Shown piece after piece: positions 1-8,790 of a stretch of 50,871 bases of DNA. Made by a program: the position numbers and the translations under genes. Each line of letters begins with the position of its first letter. Positions within the stretch are counted from its first letter, which is position 1. A model generated the notes under the pieces. The model worked only from the letters and a program-made list of their open reading frames with translations. It made no database searches and was not told where the DNA came from. This DNA comes from Parvibaculum sp. GTDB taxonomy: Bacteria > Pseudomonadota > Alphaproteobacteria > Parvibaculales > Parvibaculaceae. The stretch is from the NCBI GenBank assembly GCA_019635965.1, contig JAHBYK010000009.1, forward strand, positions 1-50,871. The letters run 5' to 3'.

Positions 1-132
1 TTCGTCGGCAGAGGTTTCCGGCGGCGGCGGGTCGCGGTCGAGGACCGTCAGTTCGCGGCCGGTGCGTGCCAGCGCCAGCGCGGTCCAAAGGCCTGCAATT
101 CCACCCCCAACAACGAGAATCCGCTCACTCAT
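1..132 (-). CDS. FAD-dependent oxidoreductase, N-terminal part (runs off left edge)
   Basis: Only the first 44 codons are inside the window. The protein opens MSERILVVGGGIAGLWTALA, a classic Rossmann dinucleotide-binding strand-loop-helix (GGGIAG matches GxGxxG), and ends the beta-alpha-beta unit near an acidic residue after LTVLD, as expected for FAD binding. The ATG at 132 follows an AGGAGGTTGCG-like stretch on the minus strand, a good ribosome binding site. It could be any member of the FAD/NAD(P)-dependent oxidoreductase group (monooxygenase, DAO-type oxidase or similar), because the substrate domain lies outside the window. A palindrome at 174-191 sits in its promoter region. Confidence 0.8.
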   Translation of the reverse strand, partial: MSERILVVGGGIAGLWTALALARTGRELTVLDRDPPPPETSADE

Positions 133-173
133 CGCAACCTCCTCAAGTCATGCCGGAAAGGGCATAACCAAAA

Positions 174-191
174 ACTAGACCTCGGTCTAGT
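174..191. promoter_or_regulatory. Perfect 8-2-8 inverted repeat, TetR-type operator candidate
   Basis: The half-sites ACTAGACC and GGTCTAGT are exact reverse complements separated by TC. The 18-bp palindrome lies about 42 bases upstream of the FAD oxidoreductase ATG, where it would overlap or flank the promoter. The TAGACC/GGTCTA core resembles operators of TetR/AcrR-family repressors; that assignment is inference, and no regulator gene is visible nearby. Confidence 0.6.
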
Positions 192-234
192 AAAATAGGA
201 GTGACTGCCGGCCCTGTCGCGTTGGGCCGGGCGG

Positions 235-618
235 TCAGGGGGTGCGGAGCGAGAGGGCCGCCATGGCAAGGGCTGCCCATCCGGCAAGGAAGGCGAGGCC
301 GCCGACCGGCGTCACCATCACCAGCGCCCGGCTGCCGGTCAGGCCGAGATAATAAAGCGTGCCCGAAAAGAGAATGGTGCCGATGATGAAGGCCCAGCCT
401 GCAATGTTCGCCCAGATGCCGCCGCCCTGCATGGCGACCCAGGCGACGGCCAGCAGCGCCAGCGCGTGATACATCTGATAGCGCGCGCCGGTTTCAAACA
501 CGGCGATCTCCGCCGCGCCGACCCGCGATTGCAGGCCGTGGGCCGCGAAGGCGCCCAGCGCCACAGACAGGAAGCCGCTGATCGCGCCCGCCACAAGCCA
601 GATTTTCATCCAGTTCAT
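235..618 (-). CDS. DUF423 family small membrane protein
   Basis: 127 residues. The N-terminal stretch GAISGFLSVALGAFAAHGL is the signature of the DUF423 (YwdK/YgdD-like) family, and three further hydrophobic segments follow (about residues 45-65, 70-90 and 98-120), giving four predicted membrane helices. The function of the family is unknown. Two starts are possible: ATG at 618 has a GGCGAGG stretch directly abutting it, while ATG at 609 (MKIWL) has GAGG at a better 9-base spacing. The open frame continues upstream to 690, but that part is Arg/Pro-rich and unlike the family, so I exclude it. It stands alone between the chemoreceptor and the FAD oxidoreductase, all on the minus strand. Confidence 0.85.
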   Translation of the reverse strand: MNWMKIWLVAGAISGFLSVALGAFAAHGLQSRVGAAEIAVFETGARYQMYHALALLAVAWVAMQGGGIWANIAGWAFIIGTILFSGTLYYLGLTGSRALVMVTPVGGLAFLAGWAALAMAALSLRTP

Positions 619-698
619 CCTCGCCGGATTGCGTTCCAACACGGCGGGCAGTCTAGGGCCTTGGCGGGTCGGCCGGAAGGACTTCGGCACCGCCCAAT

Positions 699-730
699 GA
701 AAACGGGACCCGCCTTGGCGGGTCCCGTCC
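699..730 (-). terminator. Intrinsic terminator of the chemoreceptor gene
   Basis: ACGGGACCCGCC at 703-714 and its reverse complement at 717-728 form a GC-rich stem. Read on the minus strand it is followed by a TTTTC run at 699-702. It lies about 30 bases past the stop codon of the minus-strand chemoreceptor gene. Confidence 0.8.
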
Positions 731-760
731 GTTTCGTGTCCTGATGCGTCAGGCCGGGGC

Positions 761-2926
761 TTACGCGGCCTTGATGGCGCTCAGGAAGGACTCGACCTTG
801 GCGTTCAGGTTTTCGGCCTGATGCGACAGTTCATTGGCCGCGCTCAGAACCTGCTCGGTCGCGGCGCCGGTCGATCCGGCGGCTTCCTTCACGCCTGCAA
901 TGTTGTTCGTCACTTCCTGCGTGCCTTCGGCGGCCTGCTGGACATTGCGGGCGATTTCCTGCGTCGCCGCCTGCTGCTCCTCGACGGCCGAAGCGATGGT
1001 CGTCGCGATCTCGGCAACGCGGCCGATGATATCGCCGATATTGCCCATGGCCGTGACGGCACCGCTCGTGGCCTCCTGAATCGCGGAGATCTGCGCGGTG
1101 ATGCCTTCGGTGGCTTTCGCCGTCTGGTTGGCGAGCGACTTCACCTCCGAGGCAACGACCGCGAAGCCCTTGCCTGCTTCACCGGCGCGCGCCGCCTCGA
1201 TGGTTGCGTTGAGCGCGAGCAGGTTGGTCTGCGCCGCGATGTCGTTGATGAGCTGCACGACATCGCCGATGCGGCGTGCCGCTTCCGCGAGGCTCTTCAC
1301 GGTGTCGTTCGTCATCGTCACCTCGTTGACCGCCTGAGCCGAAATCGCGGCGGACTGGGTGACCTGACGGCCGATCTCGGACACGGTTGAGGAGAGTTCT
1401 TCCGTCGCCGAGGCAACCGTCTGGACGTTGCTCGAAGCCTGTTCCGAAGCACCGGCCACGGCAACCGCCTGACGCGACGTTTCTTCCGCGATCGCAGACA
1501 TGTTCTGCGACGTCGCCTGAAGTTCGGTCGCGGCGGAGGAAACCGTCTTCAGCACCGAGCTGACATCCTGGTCGAAGGACGCCGTCAGTTCCTCGATGAG
1601 GCGGGCGCGGCGCTGACGCTGTTCCAGCGCCTCGGCTTCCTTGGCGGCCAGTTCCTTCGCCTTGATCATGTTCTCTTTGAACACGAGCACGGCGCGGGCC
1701 ATCATGCCGATCTCGTCGGCACGGTCGGTCGCGGGAATTTCCACCGAGTGGTCGCCGGCTGCGAGCACGTTCATCGCGTCGGTCATGGCCGTGACCGGGC
1801 GCGTGATGGTGCGGGCAACGAAGGCGCCGATTACCGAGAGCACGGCGAGCACGCCGACGCCGATCAGCACCCCGAGGTTCCGCATCTGGTTGACCGGGAT
1901 CATCATCTCGTCGAGATCGATCTCGCCGATGAGCGCCCAGCGCACGCCTTCGAAATCGAACGGACGATAGACGGAGAGGACGGGCTCGCCACGGTAGCCG
2001 ACGGTGTCGATGATGCCGCTCTCACCCGAAAGCGCGGCCCGGACGGAATCCTTTTCGATACGGGTCTTGAGGATCGTCGAGGTTTCGCTGAAGCGCGAGT
2101 CGCTGCGCATCAGGTTGTCGGAGCCGACGATGTAGGTCTCGCCGGTTTCGCCCATGCCGGCCCGCGACTGCATCACCGTGTTGATCCGCTCGATGGGCAT
2201 CTGGAAGGCGATCACGCCGAGGAAGCGGCCATTCTGCATCACCGGCGTTGCGATGAAGCTCGCGGCCTCGCCGCCGCTCGGCCCATAGGGCGCGAAGTCG
2301 GAAAAGGCAATCTTTCCGGCCGAGGCGGCATCGCTCACCGTGCCGAATACCTTGGCGAGATCGCTGGTCCGCCATTCGCCCGACTTGAGGTTCGTGCCGA
2401 AATCTTCCTCCTTGAAGGTCGAATAGACAATGTCGCCATTGCGCGAAATCAGGAAGACGTCGTAGTAGCCGCGCAGCTCGGCGAACTGGCGCAGCCAGGG
2501 ATGATAGGCGCGGTGTGCATCGCTATAGGCGGAACCGTCGTTTGCCTGGTCGAGCTTGTGCTTCTCGCCCGCCGGATTCGGATTGGATCGAACGTAAAGG
2601 TCCTGCAGCACCTGTCCGCCGCGGCCCTCGCGGTTGAATTCGGCGAAGCCGCGCTCGAATGCAGCCAGGGCTTCCACGACGGTGCCGTTGCTTGCCGTTA
2701 CCTTGAGGTCTTCCCTGATGCTGCTCAGATAGGCGTAGAGGGCTTCTGCGCGCGCTTCGACCATGGCCTCGTAGCGAACCTCGGCCTCGGTATGGAGCGC
2801 ATTGGCGGTCTTGAAATAGTTCATCAGCCCGACCGAAACCACGGACAGCAATGCAGCCGCCGCGACAAGTGCGGGAATCTTGAAGGCGAGCGACATGTTG
2901 GTCACTCGATCGAGAGCTTTCTTCAT
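761..2926 (-). CDS. Methyl-accepting chemotaxis protein (Cache sensor, HAMP, MCP signalling)
   Basis: 721 residues. A transmembrane helix near residues 12-35 is followed by a roughly 300-residue periplasmic region with features of a double Cache sensor ([30 protein letters not shown]). A second membrane helix ([17 protein letters not shown]) leads into a HAMP domain ([18 protein letters not shown]) and the signalling coiled coil. The hairpin tip that contacts CheA/CheW is clear ([20 protein letters not shown], then [12 protein letters not shown]). There is no C-terminal CheR/CheB-tethering pentapeptide; the protein ends LSAIKAA. The start at 2926 follows AAGGGGAA at good spacing; an upstream in-frame start at 2971 adds a basic, implausible leader. 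The ligand cannot be told from sequence. No other chemotaxis gene is adjacent, so this is an orphan receptor. Confidence 0.95.
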   Translation of the reverse strand: MKKALDRVTNMSLAFKIPALVAAAALLSVVSVGLMNYFKTANALHTEAEVRYEAMVEARAEALYAYLSSIREDLKVTASNGTVVEALAAFERGFAEFNREGRGGQVLQDLYVRSNPNPAGEKHKLDQANDGSAYSDAHRAYHPWLRQFAELRGYYDVFLISRNGDIVYSTFKEEDFGTNLKSGEWRTSDLAKVFGTVSDAASAGKIAFSDFAPYGPSGGEAASFIATPVMQNGRFLGVIAFQMPIERINTVMQSRAGMGETGETYIVGSDNLMRSDSRFSETSTILKTRIEKDSVRAALSGESGIIDTVGYRGEPVLSVYRPFDFEGVRWALIGEIDLDEMMIPVNQMRNLGVLIGVGVLAVLSVIGAFVARTITRPVTAMTDAMNVLAAGDHSVEIPATDRADEIGMMARAVLVFKENMIKAKELAAKEAEALEQRQRRARLIEELTASFDQDVSSVLKTVSSAATELQATSQNMSAIAEETSRQAVAVAGASEQASSNVQTVASATEELSSTVSEIGRQVTQSAAISAQAVNEVTMTNDTVKSLAEAARRIGDVVQLINDIAAQTNLLALNATIEAARAGEAGKGFAVVASEVKSLANQTAKATEGITAQISAIQEATSGAVTAMGNIGDIIGRVAEIATTIASAVEEQQAATQEIARNVQQAAEGTQEVTNNIAGVKEAAGSTGAATEQVLSAANELSHQAENLNAKVESFLSAIKAA

Positions 2927-3252
2927 CGCAATGGTTCCCCTTTTACCTGCATGCCGGCGGGAGAAGAGCAACTTCTCCGGAGGCGGCCGGAATACAGATC
3001 CGCGTTCACAATTCTTCGAGCGCAGGATTAGCGTCGGGGTGATAAGTGAGCTTTAACCACTGCAAGTTTTTTTGGTAAGAAATCGGCAACAAGCTCGCGC
3101 CGGCCGCCTTTTGCAGGCGCATGCGCTTACGCAGCGGCATCGCGGATTTCCCTTTTTTCATAGCCGGTTAGCGACAGTTCGCCGCGTTGCCCTTTGCCGC
3201 AAAGCCCTAATTATTGTATGGGTATATGGTTCCCATCGGAGAGAAACCGGCC
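2927..3252. other. Divergent intergenic region, chemoreceptor / P450
   Basis: These 326 bases hold no convincing gene. The P450 side has a weak sigma-70-like pair (TTGCCC at 3187, AT-rich TAATTATT from 3208). A short palindrome CTTTG-CCG-CAAAG at 3192-3204 lies between them, where a regulator could bind. The chemoreceptor side has an AT-rich stretch with a run of seven T at about 3066-3072. No known box is recognisable. Confidence 0.4.
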
Positions 3253-4524
3253 ATGATTCCCCAGGATGTCGCCCAGACCATCATCGACCCCAAGGCCTAT
3301 GCGGATGGCAAGCGCGTCGACGACGCCTTTGCCTTTCTGCGCAGGGAAATGCCCTTCGCCAGGGCGCAGCCGGAGGGCTTCGACCCCTTCTGGGTGGTCA
3401 CGAAACATGCCGATATTCTCGAGGTCGAGAAGCAGAACGAGCTTTTCCACAATGGCGACCGCGCGACCACGCTGACGCCGATCGAGGTGGACAGGAAGGT
3501 ACGCGAGTTGATGGGCGGCTCGCCGCATCTCGTGCGTTCCCTCGTGCAGATGGACAATCCCGATCACTTCAACTACCGCCGTCTGACCCAGTCCTGGTTC
3601 ATGCCGCAGAACCTGAAGAAGCTCGAGGCGCGCATCCGCGAGATAGCCAAGGGTTTCATCGACCGCATGGCGGATATGGGGGGCACCTGCGATTTCGCGC
3701 GCGATGTGGCGTTTCTCTATCCGCTGCACGTCATCATGGAAGTGCTGGGCGTGCCGGAGGCGGACGAGCCGCGGATGCTCAAGCTGACGCAGGAATTGTT
3801 CGGCAGCGCCGACCCCGATCTCAACCGCAGCGGTGCCGAGGTCAAGGATGCCGATGCAGCACTCGCCCAGATCGGCGCGACGGTCGGCGAGTTCATCACC
3901 TATTTCAACGAAATGACGGAAGACCGGCGCGCCCGCCCGCGGGACGATCTGGCAAGCGTCATTGCGAACGGCCAGATCGAGGGCAAGCCGCTCGGGCATC
4001 TCGAAGCCATGTCCTATTACATCATTGCCGCCACCGCCGGCCATGACACGACATCGAACACGACGGCGGGCGGGCTCTGGGCGCTTGCGGAAAACCCGGA
4101 TCAGTTCGCCAAACTCAAGGCCGATCCCTCGCTCATCCCGCTTTATCTCGAAGAGTCGATCCGCTGGGTGACGCCGGTAAAGCATTTCATGCGGACGGCG
4201 ACGGCGGATGCGGAGGTGCATGGCCAGAAGATCGCCAAGGGTGACTGGCTGATGCTGTCCTATCCGTCGGGCAACCGGGATGAAGACGTGTTCGACGAGC
4301 CTTTCGCCTTCAAGGTCGATCGGTCGCCCAACAAGCATGTCGCCTTTGGTTATGGAGCGCATGTCTGCCTCGGTCAGCATCTCGGGCGTATGGAAATGCG
4401 GATTCTCTGGGAGGAGCTGCTGCCCCGGCTTCACAGCGTGGAGCTTGCGGGCGAGCCGAAGCGGATGCAGGCGAGTTTCGTCTGCGGGCCGAAGTCCGTG
4501 CCGATCCGCTACCGCATGAACTGA
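3253..4524 (+). CDS. Cytochrome P450 monooxygenase
   Basis: 423 residues, normal for a soluble bacterial class I P450. Motifs are intact: oxygen-activating I-helix AGHDTT (about residues 263-268), K-helix EESIR (about 300), and heme loop [10 protein letters not shown] with the thiolate ligand Cys372. It has no membrane anchor and no fused reductase, so it needs external redox partners. A rubredoxin gene begins 17 bases downstream, and ferredoxin and reductase genes lie about 20 kb away. Start chosen at 3253 (MIPQDVA) because GGAGAG lies 9 bases upstream; in-frame ATGs at 3214 and 3226 lack a good site. The general look is that of P450s acting on terpenoid, alkyl or steroid substrates, but I cannot place it in a CYP family with certainty. 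Confidence 0.95.
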   Translation: MIPQDVAQTIIDPKAYADGKRVDDAFAFLRREMPFARAQPEGFDPFWVVTKHADILEVEKQNELFHNGDRATTLTPIEVDRKVRELMGGSPHLVRSLVQMDNPDHFNYRRLTQSWFMPQNLKKLEARIREIAKGFIDRMADMGGTCDFARDVAFLYPLHVIMEVLGVPEADEPRMLKLTQELFGSADPDLNRSGAEVKDADAALAQIGATVGEFITYFNEMTEDRRARPRDDLASVIANGQIEGKPLGHLEAMSYYIIAATAGHDTTSNTTAGGLWALAENPDQFAKLKADPSLIPLYLEESIRWVTPVKHFMRTATADAEVHGQKIAKGDWLMLSYPSGNRDEDVFDEPFAFKVDRSPNKHVAFGYGAHVCLGQHLGRMEMRILWEELLPRLHSVELAGEPKRMQASFVCGPKSVPIRYRMN

Positions 4525-4541
4525 AAAAAGGAAGGGGGGCA

Positions 4542-4715
4542 ATGGAGGGGTACAAGTCCTGGCAATGCGTGACCTGCGGCTTCATCTATGAGGAGGCCGA
4601 AGGTCTGCCACAGGAAGGCATCGCGCCTGGCACGCGCTGGGCAGACATTCCGGCTGACTGGATCTGTCCGCTTTGCGGTACGCCGAAGAGCGATTTCGAG
4701 ATGATCGAAATTTGA
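4542..4715 (+). CDS. Rubredoxin (57 residues)
   Basis: A short gene immediately behind the P450. It encodes a one-iron electron carrier with the two knuckles that bind Fe(SCys)4: CVTCG (Cys9, Cys12) and CPLCG (Cys42, Cys45). Between them are the usual GFIYEEAEG and GIAPGTRW segments and the conserved PADWICP turn. It starts at ATG 4542 behind GGAAGGGGGG. The 17-base spacing to the P450 implies co-transcription and suggests electron delivery to it or to another oxygenase. Rubredoxins of this acidic, single-domain type usually serve alkane hydroxylases or flavoproteins; pairing with a P450 is less usual and is inferred only from position. Confidence 0.95.
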   Translation: MEGYKSWQCVTCGFIYEEAEGLPQEGIAPGTRWADIPADWICPLCGTPKSDFEMIEI

Positions 4716-4720
4716 GACGA

Positions 4721-4751
4721 CGGTTCCGCAGCGTCATGCGCTGCGGAACCG
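4721..4751 (+). terminator. Strong 13-bp hairpin after rubredoxin
   Basis: CGGTTCCGCAGCG (4721-4733) and its exact reverse complement (4739-4751) enclose a 5-base loop. It starts 5 bases after the rubredoxin stop. There is no T run after it, so it may be a 3'-end stabiliser or a weak terminator rather than a full intrinsic terminator. Confidence 0.55.
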
Positions 4752-4852
4752 CTCGCAGGGCGTTGACCCGGCCCGCCTGCGCCGCCATTCTTGCCGCAAC
4801 GAAAACATAAGAAGTCACCGGCCGAAGCCGGGGCGCGCAGGGAGGTAGAGCC

Positions 4853-5962
4853 ATGCTCACCAAGGCAGACGATTATCCCATTCATCAAACGCCGGAACCG
4901 ATCGCCTTTGCGGGCACGGACCGCAATTTCTACGACCGCTATTTCTTCAACGGATATACCCGCGCGGGCGATGTCTATTTCGCGGCGGCGCTCGGTGTCT
5001 ATCCGCATCTCAACATCATGGACGGTGCTTTCAGCGTCATCGTCGGCGGCGTGCAGCACAATATCCATGTCTCGCGCTTCCTCAACATGGAGCGCATGGA
5101 CACGCGTGTCGGCCCGCTCTCGGTCGAAATCGTGGAGCCGCTTCAGGTGTTGCGTGTGCGCGTGGCCGACAATGCGCATGGCATCAAGGCCGATGTGACC
5201 TTCCGCGGCCGCGCGCCGGCGCTCAAGGAGCCGCGTTTCACCCGCCGCAATGGTCCGCGCACGCTGATGGACCTCACCCGTATGACGCAGAACGGTACCT
5301 GGGAAGGCTGGATCGAGGTCAAGGGCAAGCGCATCGAAATCAAGCCGCAGGATTATGTCGGCACGCGCGACCGTTCCTGGGGCGTGCGCATGATCGGCGC
5401 CGCCGATCCGCAGCCGCTGGTGCCGCCCATGCCGTTCCAGTTCTTCTGGATGTGGGCGCCGCTCAATTTCGACGATCGCATCACGCTCTTTCATGTGAAT
5501 GACGACGAACATGGCGAGCCGTGGAATCTCTCGGGCGTCATGTGTCCGCTCGGTCAGGATGCGGTGGCGCAGGAAATGGACCGCGTTCACTACGAGATTG
5601 CCTATCTTCCCGGTTCGCGCCATGCGAAGTCGTTTTCGATCTTCTTCGAAACCCGGAAGGGCGAGAAGACGCGGATCGACCTCACGCCGAAATTCCATTT
5701 CTACATGCAGGGCATCGGCTACGGGCATCCCGAGTGGAGCCATGGTGCGCACAAGGGCGACAATGCGATGGGCTATGATGAGTACAAGCTCTCGGACGTG
5801 ACGAGCTATGCGCCGCCGAACCTGCATATCCAGGCCTTCTCGGATGCGGTGATGACGCTGCCTGATGGCTCGAAGCGCGAAGGCTGCGGCATCCTCGAGC
5901 AGCTCGTGATCGGGCCTCACGCGCCGTCGGGCTTCAGGGATATTCTCGATCCGGCAAAGTAG
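4853..5962 (+). CDS. Uncharacterised AttH/CrtC lipocalin-like protein (DUF7064/7065-like)
   Basis: 369 residues, with no signal peptide or membrane helix. Many beta-strand-rich segments with conserved aromatic and Trp residues (GTWEGWIEV, RDRSWGVR, FFWMWAPLNF, GYGHPEWSHG) recall the double-lipocalin fold of AttH and carotenoid 1,2-hydratase-like proteins. The RDRSWGVR/WAPLNF pattern is typical of proteins found next to ACAD10/11-type phosphotransferases, which is the arrangement here: that gene starts 9 bases downstream. ATG 4853 follows GGGAGGT at good spacing. A hydrophobic-ligand or lipid-modifying role is inference; no catalytic motif is assignable. Confidence 0.6.
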   Translation: MLTKADDYPIHQTPEPIAFAGTDRNFYDRYFFNGYTRAGDVYFAAALGVYPHLNIMDGAFSVIVGGVQHNIHVSRFLNMERMDTRVGPLSVEIVEPLQVLRVRVADNAHGIKADVTFRGRAPALKEPRFTRRNGPRTLMDLTRMTQNGTWEGWIEVKGKRIEIKPQDYVGTRDRSWGVRMIGAADPQPLVPPMPFQFFWMWAPLNFDDRITLFHVNDDEHGEPWNLSGVMCPLGQDAVAQEMDRVHYEIAYLPGSRHAKSFSIFFETRKGEKTRIDLTPKFHFYMQGIGYGHPEWSHGAHKGDNAMGYDEYKLSDVTSYAPPNLHIQAFSDAVMTLPDGSKREGCGILEQLVIGPHAPSGFRDILDPAK

Positions 5963-5971
5963 GCGTCGATC

Positions 5972-7012
5972 ATGGAAGATCTTGCTCCCCGCATTGCCGC
6001 CTATCTGGCGCACAGGATGCCCGCCGCCTCGCATGTCGAGGTGAGCGGCGTCTCGCGTATTCCGGGCGGCGCCAGCCGCGAAACCTATCGTCTCACGGCC
6101 ACATGGAAGGAGGGCGGCAAGGAGATGCGCCGCCCGCTGATCCTGCGCCGCGATCCGGTGGCGAGCCTCATCGAGACGGAACGCGACGTCGAATTCAACG
6201 CCTATCGCGCCTTCCATCCGACCGGCCTTCCGGTGCCGGAACCCCTGTTCCTCGAAACCGATCTCAAATGGCTCGACCGCCCCTTCTTCGTCATGGAGCA
6301 GATCGAGAACTGTCAGGCGGGCTCGCCTTTCAACGCTGCGCCCTATGGGCCGTTCGCTGAAAGGATCGGCGCGCAATTCTGGACGCATCTCGGGCGCATC
6401 GCCGCCGCCGATCCGGTAAAGACCGGCTTTGCGGCGAACATGAAAGCCATCGCGCCGGAAGAGTGCTGGAAACACGAACTCGACAAGTGGGAAAAGGTGA
6501 TCGACGAGGACGAGCTTGTGCCGCAGCCGGTCGCGCGTGCCGCGATCCGCTGGCTCCGGCGCAATCCGCCGCCGCCGCCGCCGCGCGTCACCGCCGTTCA
6601 CGGCGACTATCGCACGGGCAATTTCCTGTTCGACGGCGAGGGAACGATCCGCGCCATTCTCGACTGGGAGATGTGCCATCTCGGCGATCCGCTGGAAGAT
6701 GTCGCCTGGGCGGCGGATCCGCTCTGGGCCTTCCAGCAGACCGAGCGTCCGGGTGGCATGATCGCGCGCGCGGAAGCCTTCCGGCTCTGGGAAGAAGCGA
6801 GCGGCATGAAGATCGACCCCATCCGGCTGCGCTGGTGGGAAATCTTCAATTCGCTGAAGGGTCTCGCCATCTGGATTTCGTCCGGCAATGAGTACCAGTC
6901 GGGCGCGAGCAGCGATCCGATCCTCGCTTTCCCGAGCTGGTATTGCACCGATGTTCACAACCGCGTGCTGGCGCATCGTCTCGCCGCGCTGTCGAAGGAG
7001 GCCAGGGCATGA
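5972..7012 (+). CDS. Phosphotransferase family protein (APH/ACAD10-11 kinase-like)
   Basis: 346 residues. The kinase-like fold is shown by the Brenner motif HGDYRTGN (His210, Asp212, Asn217) and the metal-binding Asp231 in ILDWEMCHLGDPLEDVAW. The N-terminal lobe has a glycine-rich GGASRETYRL loop and the RRPLILRRDP strand carrying the likely ATP Lys/Arg equivalents. This subgroup resembles the phosphotransferase domain of human ACAD10/11, which phosphorylates 4-hydroxyacyl-CoA; it is common in fatty-acid, terpene and steroid degradation regions. A run of consecutive CCG codons encodes a poly-Pro stretch at about 6567-6584. The stop overlaps the next start (ATGA at 7009), so translation is probably coupled. 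Confidence 0.85.
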   Translation: MEDLAPRIAAYLAHRMPAASHVEVSGVSRIPGGASRETYRLTATWKEGGKEMRRPLILRRDPVASLIETERDVEFNAYRAFHPTGLPVPEPLFLETDLKWLDRPFFVMEQIENCQAGSPFNAAPYGPFAERIGAQFWTHLGRIAAADPVKTGFAANMKAIAPEECWKHELDKWEKVIDEDELVPQPVARAAIRWLRRNPPPPPPRVTAVHGDYRTGNFLFDGEGTIRAILDWEMCHLGDPLEDVAWAADPLWAFQQTERPGGMIARAEAFRLWEEASGMKIDPIRLRWWEIFNSLKGLAIWISSGNEYQSGASSDPILAFPSWYCTDVHNRVLAHRLAALSKEARA

Positions 7013-7458
7013 AACCGGATGTACCCGTCGTCATGCGGGGTCTCTTCGGGACCATGCTGATGGAGATCGCGCCGAACCTGACCGCCGAATATTCCGCGGG
7101 CAGCATCGGCATCATGAGCATGATGATCTTCATGACCGCCGAGGAATATGACCGCGCGGCCGAGATCCGTGCCGCGGAGAATGCCGAAATGCGCGCGCTG
7201 TTCGCCGGGGCGGCCGGTCTGGTCGCGGATGCCGCGCTCAAGGCGAAACTTTCCGAGGCCGCGAAGGGCCGGGACGCATCGCTTCGGGTCAGCGCGCTCG
7301 ACAAGGACAATTCGGCGCTTGCCGGGCTCTTGATCGAGCTTCAGGCTCATGTGGAGGAAAGCACCGCGCCCTGGTCGGCGGGGCTCGAGGCCCGCATCTG
7401 GGACTATCTCGTCGCGGCGGCGGACCGGCGGAAGCTGAATTTCCCGGCGCTCGGCTGA
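7009..7458 (+). CDS. Small conserved hypothetical, coupled to phosphotransferase
   Basis: 149 residues, overlapping the upstream phosphotransferase by 4 bases (ATGA). A Met-rich segment (GIMSMMIFMTAEEYDRAAEI) precedes an Ala/Glu-rich, mainly helical remainder. There is no signal peptide; the hydrophobic stretch at residues 25-45 is short and interrupted by polar residues. I do not recognise a named domain. Its tight coupling suggests a partner or accessory subunit for the kinase-like protein. Confidence 0.8.
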   Translation: MKPDVPVVMRGLFGTMLMEIAPNLTAEYSAGSIGIMSMMIFMTAEEYDRAAEIRAAENAEMRALFAGAAGLVADAALKAKLSEAAKGRDASLRVSALDKDNSALAGLLIELQAHVEESTAPWSAGLEARIWDYLVAAADRRKLNFPALG

Positions 7459-7536
7459 AACGGGGGCGGGGAGGGCCTTCCCCCCGCGGGGGCGCGCGCG
7501 CTATGAGTGGAAAGCCGCCACCGGAATCCCGCGCCC

Positions 7537-8790
7537 ATGCCGCTCTCCGTCCGCCTGTCCATTTTCTACGGCTCGCTCTGCATCTTCGGCGGCATCAACA
7601 TGCCGTTCTTTCCGGTCTGGCTGGAATCGAAGGGTCTCGGCGCGCATGACATCTCGCTGGTGCTGGCGGCGACCATGTTCCTGCGCATCGTTGCGGGCCC
7701 CGTCTTTGCCTTCATTGCCGACCGTTGGGAGAACAGGCGCGGCGTTGCGATCCTGTTGTCCTGGATGTCGCTCGCTTCGGTCTCGCTCTTTCTCCTCACC
7801 GACAGTTTCTGGCCGATCTTTTTCGTCTCCGCGCTACTGATGAGCCTCTGGCCGTCGGTCACGCCGCTTGTCGAGTCGATCGCCATGCGCGCCACGCGCG
7901 AGCAGGGTGTGGATTACGGGCGGGTGCGTCTTTGGTGTTCGATCACCTTCGTGATGGCGGCGACGGGCGGCGGCTGGCTTCTGGAATGGAATCCGGCCTC
8001 GATCATCATTTTCTGCATGATCGGCGCCATCGCCATCGGGGCTGCGGGGGCGCATCTTCTCGTCAAGGAGCGTCCGGCGGCAAAGCGCCTGCGGCGGCCG
8101 GGCGGCCAGTTCCGCATTTCGCTCGCGCTTGCCCGTCATCCGCTCTTCATCGTCGGTCTGTTGACCGCGAGCCTGGTGCAGGCCACCCATGCCGTATATT
8201 ACGCTTTCGGCACGTTGAATTGGCAGCAGCTTGGCTATGGCGAAAATCTGATCGGTATTCTCTGGGCCATTGGCGTCGTGGCGGAGATCATTCTCTTCGC
8301 CTTTTCCGCCCGGGTGCTTCGCCGTTTCAGCGCGCCCACGCTTCTCATCATCGGGGCGGGAGCCGCCATCCTGCGCTGGACGCTGACCGCCTTCGATCCG
8401 CCGCTCTGGGGCCTGTTCGGCCTGCAAGTCCTTCATGCGGCTACGTTTTGCGCCGCCCATCTCGGCGCCATGCATTTCGTCGCGGCCGCCGCGCCGGGGT
8501 CGCTTGCGGCCACCGCGCAGAGCCTTTACGGGGCGCTTTCCTCCGGTGTCGTCATGGGCACGGCAACGCTCATCGCCGGGCCGATCTATCAGGCCTATGG
8601 CGGCCATGCCTATCTTCTGTCCGCGGCACTCGGCGTTCTGGGGCTTGCCGGCGCGCTCTGGCTTGCATCGCGCTGGAACGGTGGCGTATTGATCGAGGAT
8701 ACCGGCGACAATCCGCAAACGGCCGGAGAAACGGAAACGGGTTCAAATGACGATCGAGATCATCCCGAGCGGACGCGCCCTGGGTGCTGA
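7537..8790 (+). CDS. MFS transporter (MFS_1-like, HcaT/phenylpropionate permease type)
   Basis: 417 residues with about twelve hydrophobic helices. The N-terminal GGINMPFFPVWLESKGL and the loop FAFIADRWENRR (MFS motif A position between helices 2 and 3) are typical of the PP-permease/MFS_1-like group, which imports aromatic acids or sugars by proton symport. Its substrate is unknown. ATG 7537 is chosen because upstream codons to 7507 are polar and non-conserved; no strong ribosome binding site is visible. The 3' end overlaps the dioxygenase gene by 44 bases, linking transport with oxidation in one transcription unit. Confidence 0.88.
   Translation: MPLSVRLSIFYGSLCIFGGINMPFFPVWLESKGLGAHDISLVLAATMFLRIVAGPVFAFIADRWENRRGVAILLSWMSLASVSLFLLTDSFWPIFFVSALLMSLWPSVTPLVESIAMRATREQGVDYGRVRLWCSITFVMAATGGGWLLEWNPASIIIFCMIGAIAIGAAGAHLLVKERPAAKRLRRPGGQFRISLALARHPLFIVGLLTASLVQATHAVYYAFGTLNWQQLGYGENLIGILWAIGVVAEIILFAFSARVLRRFSAPTLLIIGAGAAILRWTLTAFDPPLWGLFGLQVLHAATFCAAHLGAMHFVAAAAPGSLAATAQSLYGALSSGVVMGTATLIAGPIYQAYGGHAYLLSAALGVLGLAGALWLASRWNGGVLIEDTGDNPQTAGETETGSNDDRDHPERTRPGC

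Noticed and set aside
1748..3031. Plus-strand 427-codon frame opposite the chemoreceptor
   Set aside because: Antisense to a clear chemoreceptor with hairpin-tip and HAMP motifs; composition is typical of a shadow frame.
3211..4542. Minus-strand open frame opposite the P450
   Set aside because: The P450 on the plus strand has all family motifs; the antisense frame is Arg/His-rich and has no recognisable features.
6567..6590. CCG triplet run as a possible regulatory microsatellite
   Set aside because: It encodes a poly-Pro linker in frame within the phosphotransferase between two conserved parts; a simple coding repeat explains it.
4586..6976. Minus-strand open frame of 796 codons
   Set aside because: It is antisense to the lipocalin-like and phosphotransferase genes, which have recognisable motifs and ribosome binding sites. 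Its translation is Arg/His-rich without domains, a typical shadow in GC-rich DNA.
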